Origin: an uncultured Bacteroidales bacterium
GTDB taxonomy: Bacteria; Bacteroidota; Bacteroidia; Bacteroidales; JAUNSR01
Assembly (NCBI GenBank): GCA_947074145.1
Contig: CAMTOJ010000006.1
Location: 56,747 to 120,746 of the forward strand
Length of the DNA: 64,000 bases
Direction of reading: 5' to 3'
The position numbers were made by a program, and so were the translations under genes. The notes beneath the pieces were generated by a model. The model searched no databases, had not been told where the DNA came from, and saw only the letters and a list, made by a program, of their open reading frames with translations. Positions 22,496-31,162 of this stretch are shown piece by piece. The stretch's first letter is position 1. Each line of letters begins with the position of its first letter.

Positions 22496-23281
22496 ATAAC
22501 AATAGGAGAATTTTACCAATTTAAACCAATTGCATATTAGCTAATCTCTATAAAATTATTCTTCTCTGAGATTATTTTAATTTAATCAAATCAAAATCTA
22601 CTTTTAATTTCCTCTTTTTTCAGAATACATTATATAATAAGAACAATTACTCCCAAACCTATAAAGCAAAGAAGAATTATAATCACATAATCAAACCACC
22701 AATAATTATATAATAGCAGAAATTCAGGTTATATAATAAATCAATTCAACTTAATGTTAGAACAGTAATTTTAAAATGGAGGAAATTTGAATTATATAAA
22801 AGATTAATTCAACTTAATCTTGCCACAAATAATTATATAAGGTATAACAGAAAATGGATGAATAAAAAAAAGCAAAAACGTCACACTTATTATAATGGAG
22901 TCATCTTTTATTTACCGGTCATAAATAATTCTATATAATGATGTAGCTAATATTGTACAATTATTTAGTCAAATAAAATGTCTTATATAGAGTAATGATT
23001 TATGATGAAATTCATAGAGTTGATATATAATGTATTATGAAATTATCTGAGAAATTTAAAAAGACAACTTTTGTTTTGAATAAAGTACCATAAATAACGA
23101 ACAAAGAGAATTATTATATTCCTCATTTAATAGCATAATTTATAAAAAGGGCTCCGATATGAATATTTTTTATAGTTGAACTCCCCTTAATACAATCTTT
23201 TAGAATAAATAAACAATAAGTATTATTCTTTTGGCTTATTTTTGCAATAACACACTAAAAGCAAATCAAAAATAAATACAG
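22496..23281. other. Long AT-rich gene-free stretch with degenerate repeats
   Basis: About 790 bases without a credible gene on either strand. It contains two copies of AATTCAACTTAAT (22742-22757 region and 22805-22818 region) flanked by two copies of a block AATAATTATATAA...AGAAA (near 22702 and 22829), many further TTATATAA motifs, and the nnr promoter box at its right end. No tRNA or CRISPR structure seen. Confidence 0.5.
23237..23244 (+). promoter_or_regulatory. Promoter -7 box (TATTTTTG) for the nnr gene
   Basis: Exact TAnnTTTG match 37 bases before the ATG of the NAD(P)HX repair gene. Confidence 0.5.
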
Positions 23282-24793
23282 ATGAAGCTATTTTCAACTC
23301 GGGAAGTAAAAGAGATAGACCAAATGACTATAAAAGATCAGAAAATTAAATCTATTGATTTGATGGAACGTGCCGCAATAGCTTGTTCTGAAGAGATCAT
23401 GGCGCGTTGGGATTCTCGAACTACTATTGTTATTTTTGCAGGTCCCGGTAACAATGGAGGAGACTCGCTTGCCATAGCACGCATTCTTCACAATAGCGGT
23501 TACAGAATAGCTGTATATCTCTTCAATCCCAAAAATCAATTATCTCACGATTGTCGTATAAATAAGGAGCGTCTTTCTGAATTTGATGATATCGAATTCT
23601 ATGAGATTACTCAAGGCTTTGAACCTCCTCTCTTAACTGAAGATGTACTTGTGGTTGACGGTATTTTCGGATCGGGACTTAATGCCCCTTGTGAAGGTGG
23701 TTTTGCTTCTGTTATACAATATATAAATAGTGGAGATTCTCCTGTTGTCTCAATCGATATACCTTCAGGTCTTTTTGGTGAAGATAATTCTAATAATATA
23801 CCGCGTAATATAATTCGTGCAAATCTCACTTTGACATTCGAATTTCCAAAACTTTCGATGCTCTTTGCTGAAAACGAAAAATTTACTGGTGAAGTAGTGA
23901 TAATGGAGATTAATCTGAGCCAGACGGCTAAATCAGAAATATTGTCAAACTACTATCTTACCGAAAGATCAGACATAAAAAAACTTATAAGAAAGAGAAA
24001 TAAATTTGCTCATAAAGGAGTTTTCGGAAAAGCATTTCTTGTAGCCGGAAGCTACGGTATGATGGGTGCCGCTGTTCTTGCCGCAAAAGCATGTGCGAGA
24101 ACAGGTGCCGGAATAACAGTTGTTCATGGCCCCGATGCAGGATGTAATGTGATCCATACTTCTCTTCCGGAAGCCATTTATAAGACTGATAAAAATCCGA
24201 AAATTATAACTCTTATTGGAGATACGAAAGAATATAATGCTGTGGCGATTGGTCCCGGTATAGGGACAGACCCAAATACTGCATGGGCACTGCGAATGTT
24301 GCTTAAAGAATTAAAACGTCCGGCTGTAATTGATGCTGATGCCCTAAATATAATTGCTTCTTCAAGCGGAATGATTGAAACAATTCCGGCTAATACTATT
24401 ATAACTCCACATCCAAAAGAGTTTGAGAGACTATTTGGAAAGACAACCAACAGTTATGATAGGCTGAAAAAAGCAAAAGAGATGGCTATTAAGCATAGCC
24501 TGATTATTGTGCTTAAAGGAGCCTATACTGCGGTATGTCTCCCATCGGGAAATATACATTTCAACTCTACAGGAAATCCCGGAATGGCTACTGCAGGAAG
24601 TGGTGATGTTTTGACAGGAATAATATTATCTTTACTTGCTCAAAACTATTTGCCTGAACAAGCTGCGATTTTAGGTGTTTTTCTTCATGGGTTTGCAGGT
24701 GATATCGCTCTGCCTCAAAGCTCTGAACAATCGATGCTTGCAAGCGATATTATAAATCATATTAGTACAGCATACAGACAATTGAAGATTTAA
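23282..24793 (+). CDS. nnr: Bifunctional NAD(P)H-hydrate epimerase / ADP-dependent dehydratase
   Basis: 503 residues, the normal size for the fused YjeF enzyme. The N-terminal epimerase half has FAGPGNNGGDSLAIARIL and VVDGIFGSGL...SIDIPSGL. The C-terminal ribokinase-fold dehydratase half has VAGSYGMMGAAVLAAKACARTGAG, AIGPGIGTD, VIDADALN, ITPHPKEFERL and the NPGMATAGSGDVLTG ATP/ADP site. It repairs hydrated NADH and NADPH in the cytoplasm. The DUF4831 gene starts 21 nt later and ends at a strong terminator, so the two form a bicistronic unit. Confidence 0.95.
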   Translation: MKLFSTREVKEIDQMTIKDQKIKSIDLMERAAIACSEEIMARWDSRTTIVIFAGPGNNGGDSLAIARILHNSGYRIAVYLFNPKNQLSHDCRINKERLSEFDDIEFYEITQGFEPPLLTEDVLVVDGIFGSGLNAPCEGGFASVIQYINSGDSPVVSIDIPSGLFGEDNSNNIPRNIIRANLTLTFEFPKLSMLFAENEKFTGEVVIMEINLSQTAKSEILSNYYLTERSDIKKLIRKRNKFAHKGVFGKAFLVAGSYGMMGAAVLAAKACARTGAGITVVHGPDAGCNVIHTSLPEAIYKTDKNPKIITLIGDTKEYNAVAIGPGIGTDPNTAWALRMLLKELKRPAVIDADALNIIASSSGMIETIPANTIITPHPKEFERLFGKTTNSYDRLKKAKEMAIKHSLIIVLKGAYTAVCLPSGNIHFNSTGNPGMATAGSGDVLTGIILSLLAQNYLPEQAAILGVFLHGFAGDIALPQSSEQSMLASDIINHISTAYRQLKI

Positions 24794-24814
24794 AATCTGA
24801 TTTATTATTAAAAT

Positions 24815-25888
24815 ATGAAAAAAAATATTTTATCTGTTTTTGCCTTTATTTCATTGTCTATGACAGCTCAGGAAGCTGTTAAACTGACAGCAGGGAAATT
24901 GAACGACTTCGGTCTTGTTTATAATCTTCCTACCACTTTGGCTGAGGTGAAAGTTCATATCACTAAAACGGAAAATACGGCAGGTCCATACTATAAATAC
25001 GCTCAAAAATATCTTGGCGTACAGGATGTAATAGCAGAAGATGCCACTATATATAATATAGATGGTATCGAGATTGTGGAGAAAGGTGTAGCTGATCCCG
25101 AATACTCATATCTTATTAAATTCAGAACAGGCTCTACTCCTTCAATCTATCTTTCAAGTGAGGGCAATCTTGTATCTGTAAATGTTGAACCGGAATCAAA
25201 AGCCAAATCAACTTCAAAAAATAAGAATAAAGCAGATAAAGAAAAAACAGAAAGACGTCCCTCTTATTCAGTTCTCAATGAAGAACAACTTTCTGCCGGT
25301 TCAACAGCAAAGATGGCTGAAAGTGCGGCAAAGCAAATATATCGCCTTCGCGAAAGTCGAATAAATATTGCAACCGGAGATGTTGATCATCTTCCTGCCG
25401 ATGCCGAATCATATAAACTGATTATGCAGCAACATGATGATCAGGAGGGTGCATTAACAGAGATGTTTCTTGGTAATGTTGATAAAGAGAGTTATGTAGA
25501 AACACTTACTTTTGATCCGGCGACAAGCGTTGGAAAAGAGGTATTATTCAGATTTTCTTCAAAATTGGGACTTCTTGATAAAGAGAATCTTGCCGGTGAA
25601 CCATATATAGTAAATGTAGAAATCCTGGAAGATTTAAGACCTGAAGATAATCCTCAGGCTAAAAAGGCGAAAGAGAAAAATAAAGAGAAAGGTCTTGCTT
25701 ATGTCCTTCCCGGAAAAGTTGCCATTTCTTTAATAAATAATAATAAGAAGGTGTCAAATGTAATTCTTCAGATATCCCAACTTGGTGATATTAAGCAATT
25801 GCCTGCTACTATTTTTGATGATAAAAAAGCTCCTGCAAAAGCAACATTTAATCCAAATACCGGAGCGCTTATCAATCTTACTGAATAA
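24815..25888 (+). CDS. DUF4831 family protein, secreted
   Basis: 357 residues. A short signal peptide (ILSVFAFISLSMTAQE) is followed by the conserved N-terminal block of DUF4831 (LNDFGLVYNLPTTLAEVKV) and KYLGVQDVIAED. A lysine-rich low-complexity linker lies near residues 128-148, before RRPSYSVLNEEQLSAGSTAKMAE. The family is confined to Bacteroidota and of unknown function. It is predicted periplasmic. It shares an operon with the NAD(P)HX repair gene, which does not by itself suggest a role since one protein is cytoplasmic and the other exported. Confidence 0.85.
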   Translation: MKKNILSVFAFISLSMTAQEAVKLTAGKLNDFGLVYNLPTTLAEVKVHITKTENTAGPYYKYAQKYLGVQDVIAEDATIYNIDGIEIVEKGVADPEYSYLIKFRTGSTPSIYLSSEGNLVSVNVEPESKAKSTSKNKNKADKEKTERRPSYSVLNEEQLSAGSTAKMAESAAKQIYRLRESRINIATGDVDHLPADAESYKLIMQQHDDQEGALTEMFLGNVDKESYVETLTFDPATSVGKEVLFRFSSKLGLLDKENLAGEPYIVNVEILEDLRPEDNPQAKKAKEKNKEKGLAYVLPGKVAISLINNNKKVSNVILQISQLGDIKQLPATIFDDKKAPAKATFNPNTGALINLTE

Positions 25889-25920
25889 GAGAAAAAATAT
25901 ATTTAATATATAAACTCCAA

Positions 25921-25963
25921 AAAGAGGGAGTGTCAATAGATAAATTGACACTCCCTCTTTTTT
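25921..25963 (+). terminator. Strong terminator after the DUF4831 gene
   Basis: Perfect 17-bp stem (AAAGAGGGAGTGTCAAT and complement), 6-base loop, T-run. Confidence 0.93.
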
Positions 25964-26280
25964 GGTTTGTGCATCTGATTAAATGCTAAACAATCTTGCA
26001 TAGTTTATGCTAAACCTAAATAATTGTAACCTTATAAAATAGATAGTCTAAATTCTGTTTTTTCCTATTCTTAGAACCTTTCTATATCTCTCCAAACTCT
26101 TTTTTACGACCATTGCTATTTTCGTCAAACACATAAACTATGGCCGAATTACTAAGTAGCTGTGACCAACCGGTTCATCAGCTAAAGAATCAATCGTTCA
26201 TAGCTATGGAGTTTGTGGCCATAGCTTGCGAATTTTTCGATAATAACATTGGTGTGATAAAAGGGTAGTGGGAAATAAAA
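25964..26280. other. Gene-poor spacer between convergent genes, with inverted repeats and a 42-codon ORF
   Basis: An ORF of 42 codons runs 26140-26268 (begins MAELLSSCDQPV, ends NNIGVIKG). It is flanked and overlapped by an 8-bp inverted repeat CTATGGCC (26138-26145) and GGCCATAG (26217-26224). ATGCTAAAC occurs twice, about 24 bases apart, near 25984 and 26008. I do not recognise the ORF; the stretch looks more like a decayed element than a gene, but that is a guess. Confidence 0.3.
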
Positions 26281-26319
26281 AAAGGGAACCGCTTCTTTTA
26301 CTGAAGAGGTTCCCTTTTT
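26281..26319. terminator. Bidirectional terminator between the DUF4831 and thioredoxin-fold genes
   Basis: AAAGGGAACC...CTTC pairs with GAAG...GGTTCCCTTT, with A-run on one side and T-run on the other. It lies 50 bases beyond the stop of the minus-strand gene and can serve both directions. Confidence 0.85.
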
Positions 26320-26368
26320 AATAAATTTCTTATGTCATTATTGAAAGGTTAAATAAGTTTTTTCTCAT

Positions 26369-28753
26369 TTATTCAATTCCGTACTTCTCTAAAACCTCGT
26401 TCATTTCTCCTTCTCCCACATAAAAATATTGATCAACCACATCTCCGTCTCTGTCAACAAGCAAATATCTTGGGATACCATTTATTTTAAATAATGCTTT
26501 GAGATGATTCATTTCATCATTTTCGATATAATGTTTATAGCCGTCAACATCTTTCATAATCTTCTCATAGCTATCTCTGGGTGAGCTTCCTTTATCGGTT
26601 ATAAAAACAAAAGCGACATCTTTCCCTTTCAGTCTTTCTCTAAGTTCTGCTGTATGTTTTATGCCGGCTATACATGGTCCACATGAAGTTGCCCAGAAAT
26701 CTACCACTACAATTTTTCCTTTATGAGGAGCAATAATTGAATTGAAATAATCTTTTGCTACGCCATCGGGTAGCACTATTTTTTCATATTCAATCTTATT
26801 GTATTCTCTTTCAAAATAGTCATCCATCTGATCAGTCATCTCTTTATAAGAAACATATTGTTTTAGAGTTTCCAAATTTTCTTTTGCAACAGCTTTGTCT
26901 GAACCTAATTTTTCAACCATATGGGAATACATCAGAGTGTAGAGTAGATCTTTTTTAAGATTAAGAGAGTCGATGTGATAATCTGACTTTCGTTTTGCTT
27001 CTCCGCTAAAACTATTACCTGCCATTTTATTAATCTCATCAAGCAAAGGCATAGCAATATCATTATATTTATTTACGAATCGGTCAGTAGCAATATTTAA
27101 CTTCTTTATTTTATCCAACTCTTCCTCTGTTATATTATCTGTTATTGACCTATCATTATTATAATTGGTAAGGAAATCACAAAATGCCCTTATTGAGTCC
27201 TTATAACTCGTGTCATATTTTATTTTTTTATTGTCAAGTTCAGAAAATAGATCATTTGGGAACTTCTCGTAATTAACCTTTGGTTTTGGGGCATGCCTTG
27301 GATAGGTATATTCATAACGATTTACGAAGACCCAGAAGTCGTGTATTGACAAGAGATAAAGATCGTTAAGATCGAAATTTTCTAATGACTTGAAATCTTC
27401 AGCTTTAGGTATGTAATTGTCTCTGTCATAGTTATAATTCAGGATTCTGGAACCTACACGACATGTTACATGTGCTTTTGCAATACGTTTACTTTTCTCT
27501 GAGATCAGCTTTTCATTTACGCTGTTATTCAGACGTTCAATACTTTTATTGTAGTAACCCATATATTGCGATTGAAACTTTTCAAAAGACAATGTCTCTA
27601 TCTCTTTATGTAAGTTGTACGGATTATATCCCTGATAATCTCCCAGACTCAGTAAATCGCGGTTTATATCTGACTGATTGCCCATAAATGAAGGCTGACT
27701 ATTATTATGGAAATATTTAGCCGGTTCGGTATCATCTTTCTTTATTTCATTGATATCATATCTTATCAAAAGTGTATCTCCCGGTTCAACGTAAAACTTG
27801 AGATTATAGTTACCATATTCACCCCATATTAATATAGGTTGGTTAAGAGGTATATTTAGTTCTGCGGTACCATTGTCATTTAAAGCAACAACCATTTGGT
27901 TGCTTTCTCTCGTTATATGGTTCATCATATGTAGGTTAATTGTTTTATCCATATACTTAGGATTAAAATTATCCATGTACACTCTTAAAACAGCATTTTC
28001 ATTTCTGAAGAACGGTTTCTCTTCAACCTCCTTATGTTTAAATATTTTTGTTTTGGAGGTTGTATAAAGAGGATTTCCCTTTTTCAGATCTCCTATTTCA
28101 GCAGTTCCGTTTTTATTCTTTTTCAGATAAAGAGTTTTTTTATCTTCCCCTTTTTTAAGTCCCACTTCATAACCTTTACCTTTCTTTTTAAGGTAGTCAT
28201 ATTCCCAAAAATCCATATCTACAATAGCAATGCTATCGTAAAAACCATATTTCCATTCATTATACTCATCGGTAGTGCGCCACTCTTCGTTTAACTCTTG
28301 CGGTAAAAAAGAGGTTGGATTAACAGTTTTTCCTGTTAAATCTATTCCAAACATATCCCATTTATCTTTTTCAATGTAATTAAATGTTTCTGTTCCCTCT
28401 GGAAGAGGTTCAAAAACAAGAGTATATTCTTGAAAACCACATTCCGGAGTCCAATTCGCCTCCCTCTTATCCATTATCATACCTTCAGCCGAAAGAAACT
28501 TATATTTTTTGCCTGATTCACCATCTTTATCTGTCAGATAAGATTCTGAAGAAAGTTTAATCCACCAGTGAGGTGAAAAAGTAGCTTTAAAACTTATTCG
28601 GGTGTCTTTATCGGAAAGTTCTACTTTTTTGATTTCAAGTATTCCTGTTGAACAGTAGTCATAAGCAGGATTTTCGATAACTTTCTGTGCTTTAATTGAT
28701 AATGAGGACAATAGGCAAAGTGATAAAAGCAGTTTGAAAAGAGTTTTATTCAT
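26369..28753 (-). CDS. Large secreted protein with a C-terminal TlpA-like thioredoxin domain
   Basis: 794 residues from the ATG at 28753. A longer in-frame reading from 28807 adds 18 residues, but the promoter box at 28809-28816 and the signal peptide (TLFKLLLSLCLLSSLSIKAQ), which begins right after Met at 28753, argue for the shorter form. The first ~640 residues are beta-rich then helical, with no domain I can name beyond a resemblance to DUF4369-type envelope proteins. The thioredoxin fold lies at the C-terminus, with redox motif WATSCGPC and cis-Pro in INGIPRYLLVD. It probably acts on thiols in the periplasm. The size of the N-terminal part is unusual for a TlpA-like protein. Confidence 0.85.
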   Translation of the reverse strand: MNKTLFKLLLSLCLLSSLSIKAQKVIENPAYDYCSTGILEIKKVELSDKDTRISFKATFSPHWWIKLSSESYLTDKDGESGKKYKFLSAEGMIMDKREANWTPECGFQEYTLVFEPLPEGTETFNYIEKDKWDMFGIDLTGKTVNPTSFLPQELNEEWRTTDEYNEWKYGFYDSIAIVDMDFWEYDYLKKKGKGYEVGLKKGEDKKTLYLKKNKNGTAEIGDLKKGNPLYTTSKTKIFKHKEVEEKPFFRNENAVLRVYMDNFNPKYMDKTINLHMMNHITRESNQMVVALNDNGTAELNIPLNQPILIWGEYGNYNLKFYVEPGDTLLIRYDINEIKKDDTEPAKYFHNNSQPSFMGNQSDINRDLLSLGDYQGYNPYNLHKEIETLSFEKFQSQYMGYYNKSIERLNNSVNEKLISEKSKRIAKAHVTCRVGSRILNYNYDRDNYIPKAEDFKSLENFDLNDLYLLSIHDFWVFVNRYEYTYPRHAPKPKVNYEKFPNDLFSELDNKKIKYDTSYKDSIRAFCDFLTNYNNDRSITDNITEEELDKIKKLNIATDRFVNKYNDIAMPLLDEINKMAGNSFSGEAKRKSDYHIDSLNLKKDLLYTLMYSHMVEKLGSDKAVAKENLETLKQYVSYKEMTDQMDDYFEREYNKIEYEKIVLPDGVAKDYFNSIIAPHKGKIVVVDFWATSCGPCIAGIKHTAELRERLKGKDVAFVFITDKGSSPRDSYEKIMKDVDGYKHYIENDEMNHLKALFKINGIPRYLLVDRDGDVVDQYFYVGEGEMNEVLEKYGIE

Positions 28754-28808
28754 GGGTGTATATTTTAAAAAGTCTATAATTACTAATGTGTTAATAAATA
28801 TTAGCATA

Positions 28809-28816
28809 CAAATCTA
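28809..28816 (-). promoter_or_regulatory. Promoter -7 box (TAGATTTG, minus strand) for the thioredoxin-fold gene
   Basis: Exact TAnnTTTG on the minus strand. Transcription would begin near 28802, leaving a leader of about 50 nt before the ATG at 28753 and ruling against a start at 28807. Confidence 0.5.
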
Positions 28817-29022
28817 AATAAAAGTAAACAAAAAGAGGGTAAAATGGGAAAAATAATCAAAAACTAAATAGATTATTTCGATGATTAATAATAAAATACC
28901 AGGTAATATTATAACTATAACACAATATTAGCCATGTATAGAAAGCATAAATGTGTTATACTTGATTTGTATATAAGTCAATTATGGAAAAAGATATATG
29001 TCTTATTAAAATATTTGCACCT

Positions 29023-30363
29023 TTAAAGTGACGGAAGGCTCATACCATATAATTTACGGTATAGATCGAGCGCATAAATATCAGTCATACCTGATATATA
29101 ATCAAGAATAGCCATCACTTTACCATATTTTGATTGTGCACCGATCTCATATTGATCAGGTATTCTGTCGAGAAGAAGTTTAGAATATGCCTTTTCTGGA
29201 TTATTGACAGCATCAATAAATTTATCAAGAAGAAATGATATAATCTGATGACCTGCAATCTCGATATCGACAACGTCGGAAGATTTATAAAGACGTGAGA
29301 ATGCTATTTTAGAACAATCTTTATATGCATTTGCCGGTGTGTCGGAGATAAGTTTGATAAGAGGTTTTTCAAGTTTGCCCTCTAAAAGCAGAGATTCATT
29401 TTCAACAAAAACACGAGAACACTCATCTATAAGATGGCCGATAACAGAGGAGCGTAAATATGCAATCTGCTCATTGATATCTGTCACAATCTCAAAAGTG
29501 CGTCTCATCTTTACCTGTTTTTCCGCAGTAAAGAAATTAAGAAACAGATCGAATGTTTCATCGTCACTTAATATTTTCAGTTTATGAGCATCCTCAATAT
29601 CCATAATCTGATAACAGATATCGTCGGCAGCTTCCACAAGAAAGACAAGCGGATGTCGACAATATTTACCTTCTTCGATTTTTATAAGTTTTAGTTCAGA
29701 CGCAATCTTCTCGAATGTTTCATTCTCTGATCTGAAAAAGCCGAACTTTTGTTTGTTGCCTGCATGAGTGGAGGCGTAGGGATATTTTACAATTGAAGCA
29801 AGAGTGGAGTAGGTAAGAGCATAACCGCCCTCTCTTCGTCCTTTGAACTGGTGAGAAAGAAGTCTGAAAGAGTTTGCATTACCTTCGAAATGGGTCAAAT
29901 CGTCCCATTGTTGCTGATACATCTCCTCTTGAAGTGTTGCGCCGGAACCTTCAGAAAAGTAGGCAGAGATAGCTTTTTCACCTGAGTGACCGAAAGGCGG
30001 ATTTCCAAGATCATGGGCAAGACATGCCGCTGCTACAATTGCACCAATCTCGCGTAGCTTGTCGTTCCATGGTTCAGCTGCATATTTTTCTTTAAGTTGT
30101 GAGTAAACATTATTGCCAAGAGAGCGCCCTACACTTGCAACTTCAAGGCTGTGGGTAAGACGGTTATGAACAAACACGCTGCCGGGTAAGGGGAATACCT
30201 GAGTTTTATTCTGAAGTCTTCTGAACGGAGATGAGAATATCAGTCTGTCGTAATCTCTTTGAAAGTTAGACCGGGCGTCTTTCTTTTCATCATGATATTT
30301 TTCCATTCCCAAACGAATAGTTGTCAATAGTGAATTCCATTCCATTTTCTCAAAAGTACTCAT
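29023..30363 (-). CDS. dgt: Deoxyguanosinetriphosphate triphosphohydrolase (dGTPase, HD domain)
   Basis: 446 residues, normal for the family. The N-terminal motif YDRLIFSSPFRRLQNKTQVF is followed by the HD metal site: His in NRLTHSLEVASVGRSLG and the His-Asp pair in CLAHDLGNPPFGHSGEKA. The C-terminal metal-binding Asp is in EAADDICYQIMDIEDAH. It hydrolyses dGTP, and possibly other dNTPs, to deoxynucleoside and triphosphate, balancing dNTP pools. It is divergent from dut, another dNTP-pool enzyme, across a 281-base region holding promoters for both, so the pairing looks functional. Confidence 0.95.
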   Translation of the reverse strand: MSTFEKMEWNSLLTTIRLGMEKYHDEKKDARSNFQRDYDRLIFSSPFRRLQNKTQVFPLPGSVFVHNRLTHSLEVASVGRSLGNNVYSQLKEKYAAEPWNDKLREIGAIVAAACLAHDLGNPPFGHSGEKAISAYFSEGSGATLQEEMYQQQWDDLTHFEGNANSFRLLSHQFKGRREGGYALTYSTLASIVKYPYASTHAGNKQKFGFFRSENETFEKIASELKLIKIEEGKYCRHPLVFLVEAADDICYQIMDIEDAHKLKILSDDETFDLFLNFFTAEKQVKMRRTFEIVTDINEQIAYLRSSVIGHLIDECSRVFVENESLLLEGKLEKPLIKLISDTPANAYKDCSKIAFSRLYKSSDVVDIEIAGHQIISFLLDKFIDAVNNPEKAYSKLLLDRIPDQYEIGAQSKYGKVMAILDYISGMTDIYALDLYRKLYGMSLPSL

Positions 30364-30402
30364 AGCTTCGTGTGATAAATAATGATCTTTGGTTTAATGA
30401 AA

Positions 30403-30410
30403 CAAATGTA
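30403..30410 (-). promoter_or_regulatory. Promoter -7 box (TACATTTG, minus strand) for dgt
   Basis: Exact TAnnTTTG on the minus strand, about 40 bases before the dgt ATG. Confidence 0.5.
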
Positions 30411-30644
30411 ATTAAAAAGATCTCATTTTCTGATTATTGTTAATTATTGATTCCGGTATGGGAGGTGATATCATCTGATTTACATTTTTAATATAAATAA
30501 AAAGTGAAATAATTCCGAACGTGGTCAAAGCAAATGAAAATTTAATCAATAATAATACAACTATTTAGGTTCTAATAATTAAAACATAATGACTCTTTCA
30601 TCCGTTTTCGTTATTTTCGCATATTCTAAAATAAATTTGAAACG

Positions 30645-31079
30645 ATGAAAGTTAAAATAGTAAATAAATCGCAGCATGATATGCCTGCATATGCAACTTC
30701 GCTATCGGCAGGTATGGATCTTAGAGCAAATATCAATAAACCGATTATTATAAAACCTTTTGAAAGAGTACTTGTACCTACAGGTTTATTTATCGAATTA
30801 CCACAGGGTTATGAAGCTCAGATTCGTCCAAGAAGCGGATTGGCATACAAAGCGGGAATTACGGTATTAAACTCGCCGGGAACTATTGATGCAGATTACA
30901 GAGGTGAGATAAAAGTGATATTAATCAATTTGTCACAACAAAACTTTGTTATTAATAACGGAGAGAGAATATGTCAGATGGTAGTTGCACCTCATTCTGT
31001 TGTTGAGTGGGAAGCCGTTGATTCACTTGAGGAATCATCAAGAGGAGCCGGTGGTTTCGGTCATACCGGCAAACAATAA
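30645..31079 (+). CDS. dut: dUTP diphosphatase (dUTPase)
   Basis: 144 residues, a standard trimeric dUTPase with all five motifs: SAGMDLRAN (1), RPRSGLA (2), [16 protein letters not shown] (3), [11 protein letters not shown] (4) and the C-terminal arm [13 protein letters not shown] (5). It converts dUTP to dUMP, preventing uracil incorporation and feeding thymidylate synthesis. It leads a run with the TPR, DUF4292 and EnvC-like genes, an order I recognise from other Bacteroidota. A -7-like box TATTTTCG lies at 30612-30619; TAAATTTG at 30632-30639 is too near the ATG unless the transcript is leaderless. Confidence 0.96.
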   Translation: MKVKIVNKSQHDMPAYATSLSAGMDLRANINKPIIIKPFERVLVPTGLFIELPQGYEAQIRPRSGLAYKAGITVLNSPGTIDADYRGEIKVILINLSQQNFVINNGERICQMVVAPHSVVEWEAVDSLEESSRGAGGFGHTGKQ

Positions 31080-31162
31080 TTGCAAAATATAAAAACCCAG
31101 AGTGACCGCTTATTGTTGTAAATAAATCTGTCACTTATAAATTAATTTAGGAGAATAATAAT

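Noticed and set aside
22700..22850. A CRISPR-like array
   Set aside because: The repeats are degenerate, only two of each, and not evenly spaced; there are no cas genes.
28754..28807. An 18-residue longer start for the thioredoxin-fold protein
   Set aside because: The promoter box lies at 28809-28816, so this start would be at or before the transcription start, and the signal peptide begins only after the Met at 28753.
30632..30639. TAAATTTG as the dut promoter
   Set aside because: It is an exact -7 match but ends 5 bases before the ATG, which would need a leaderless transcript.
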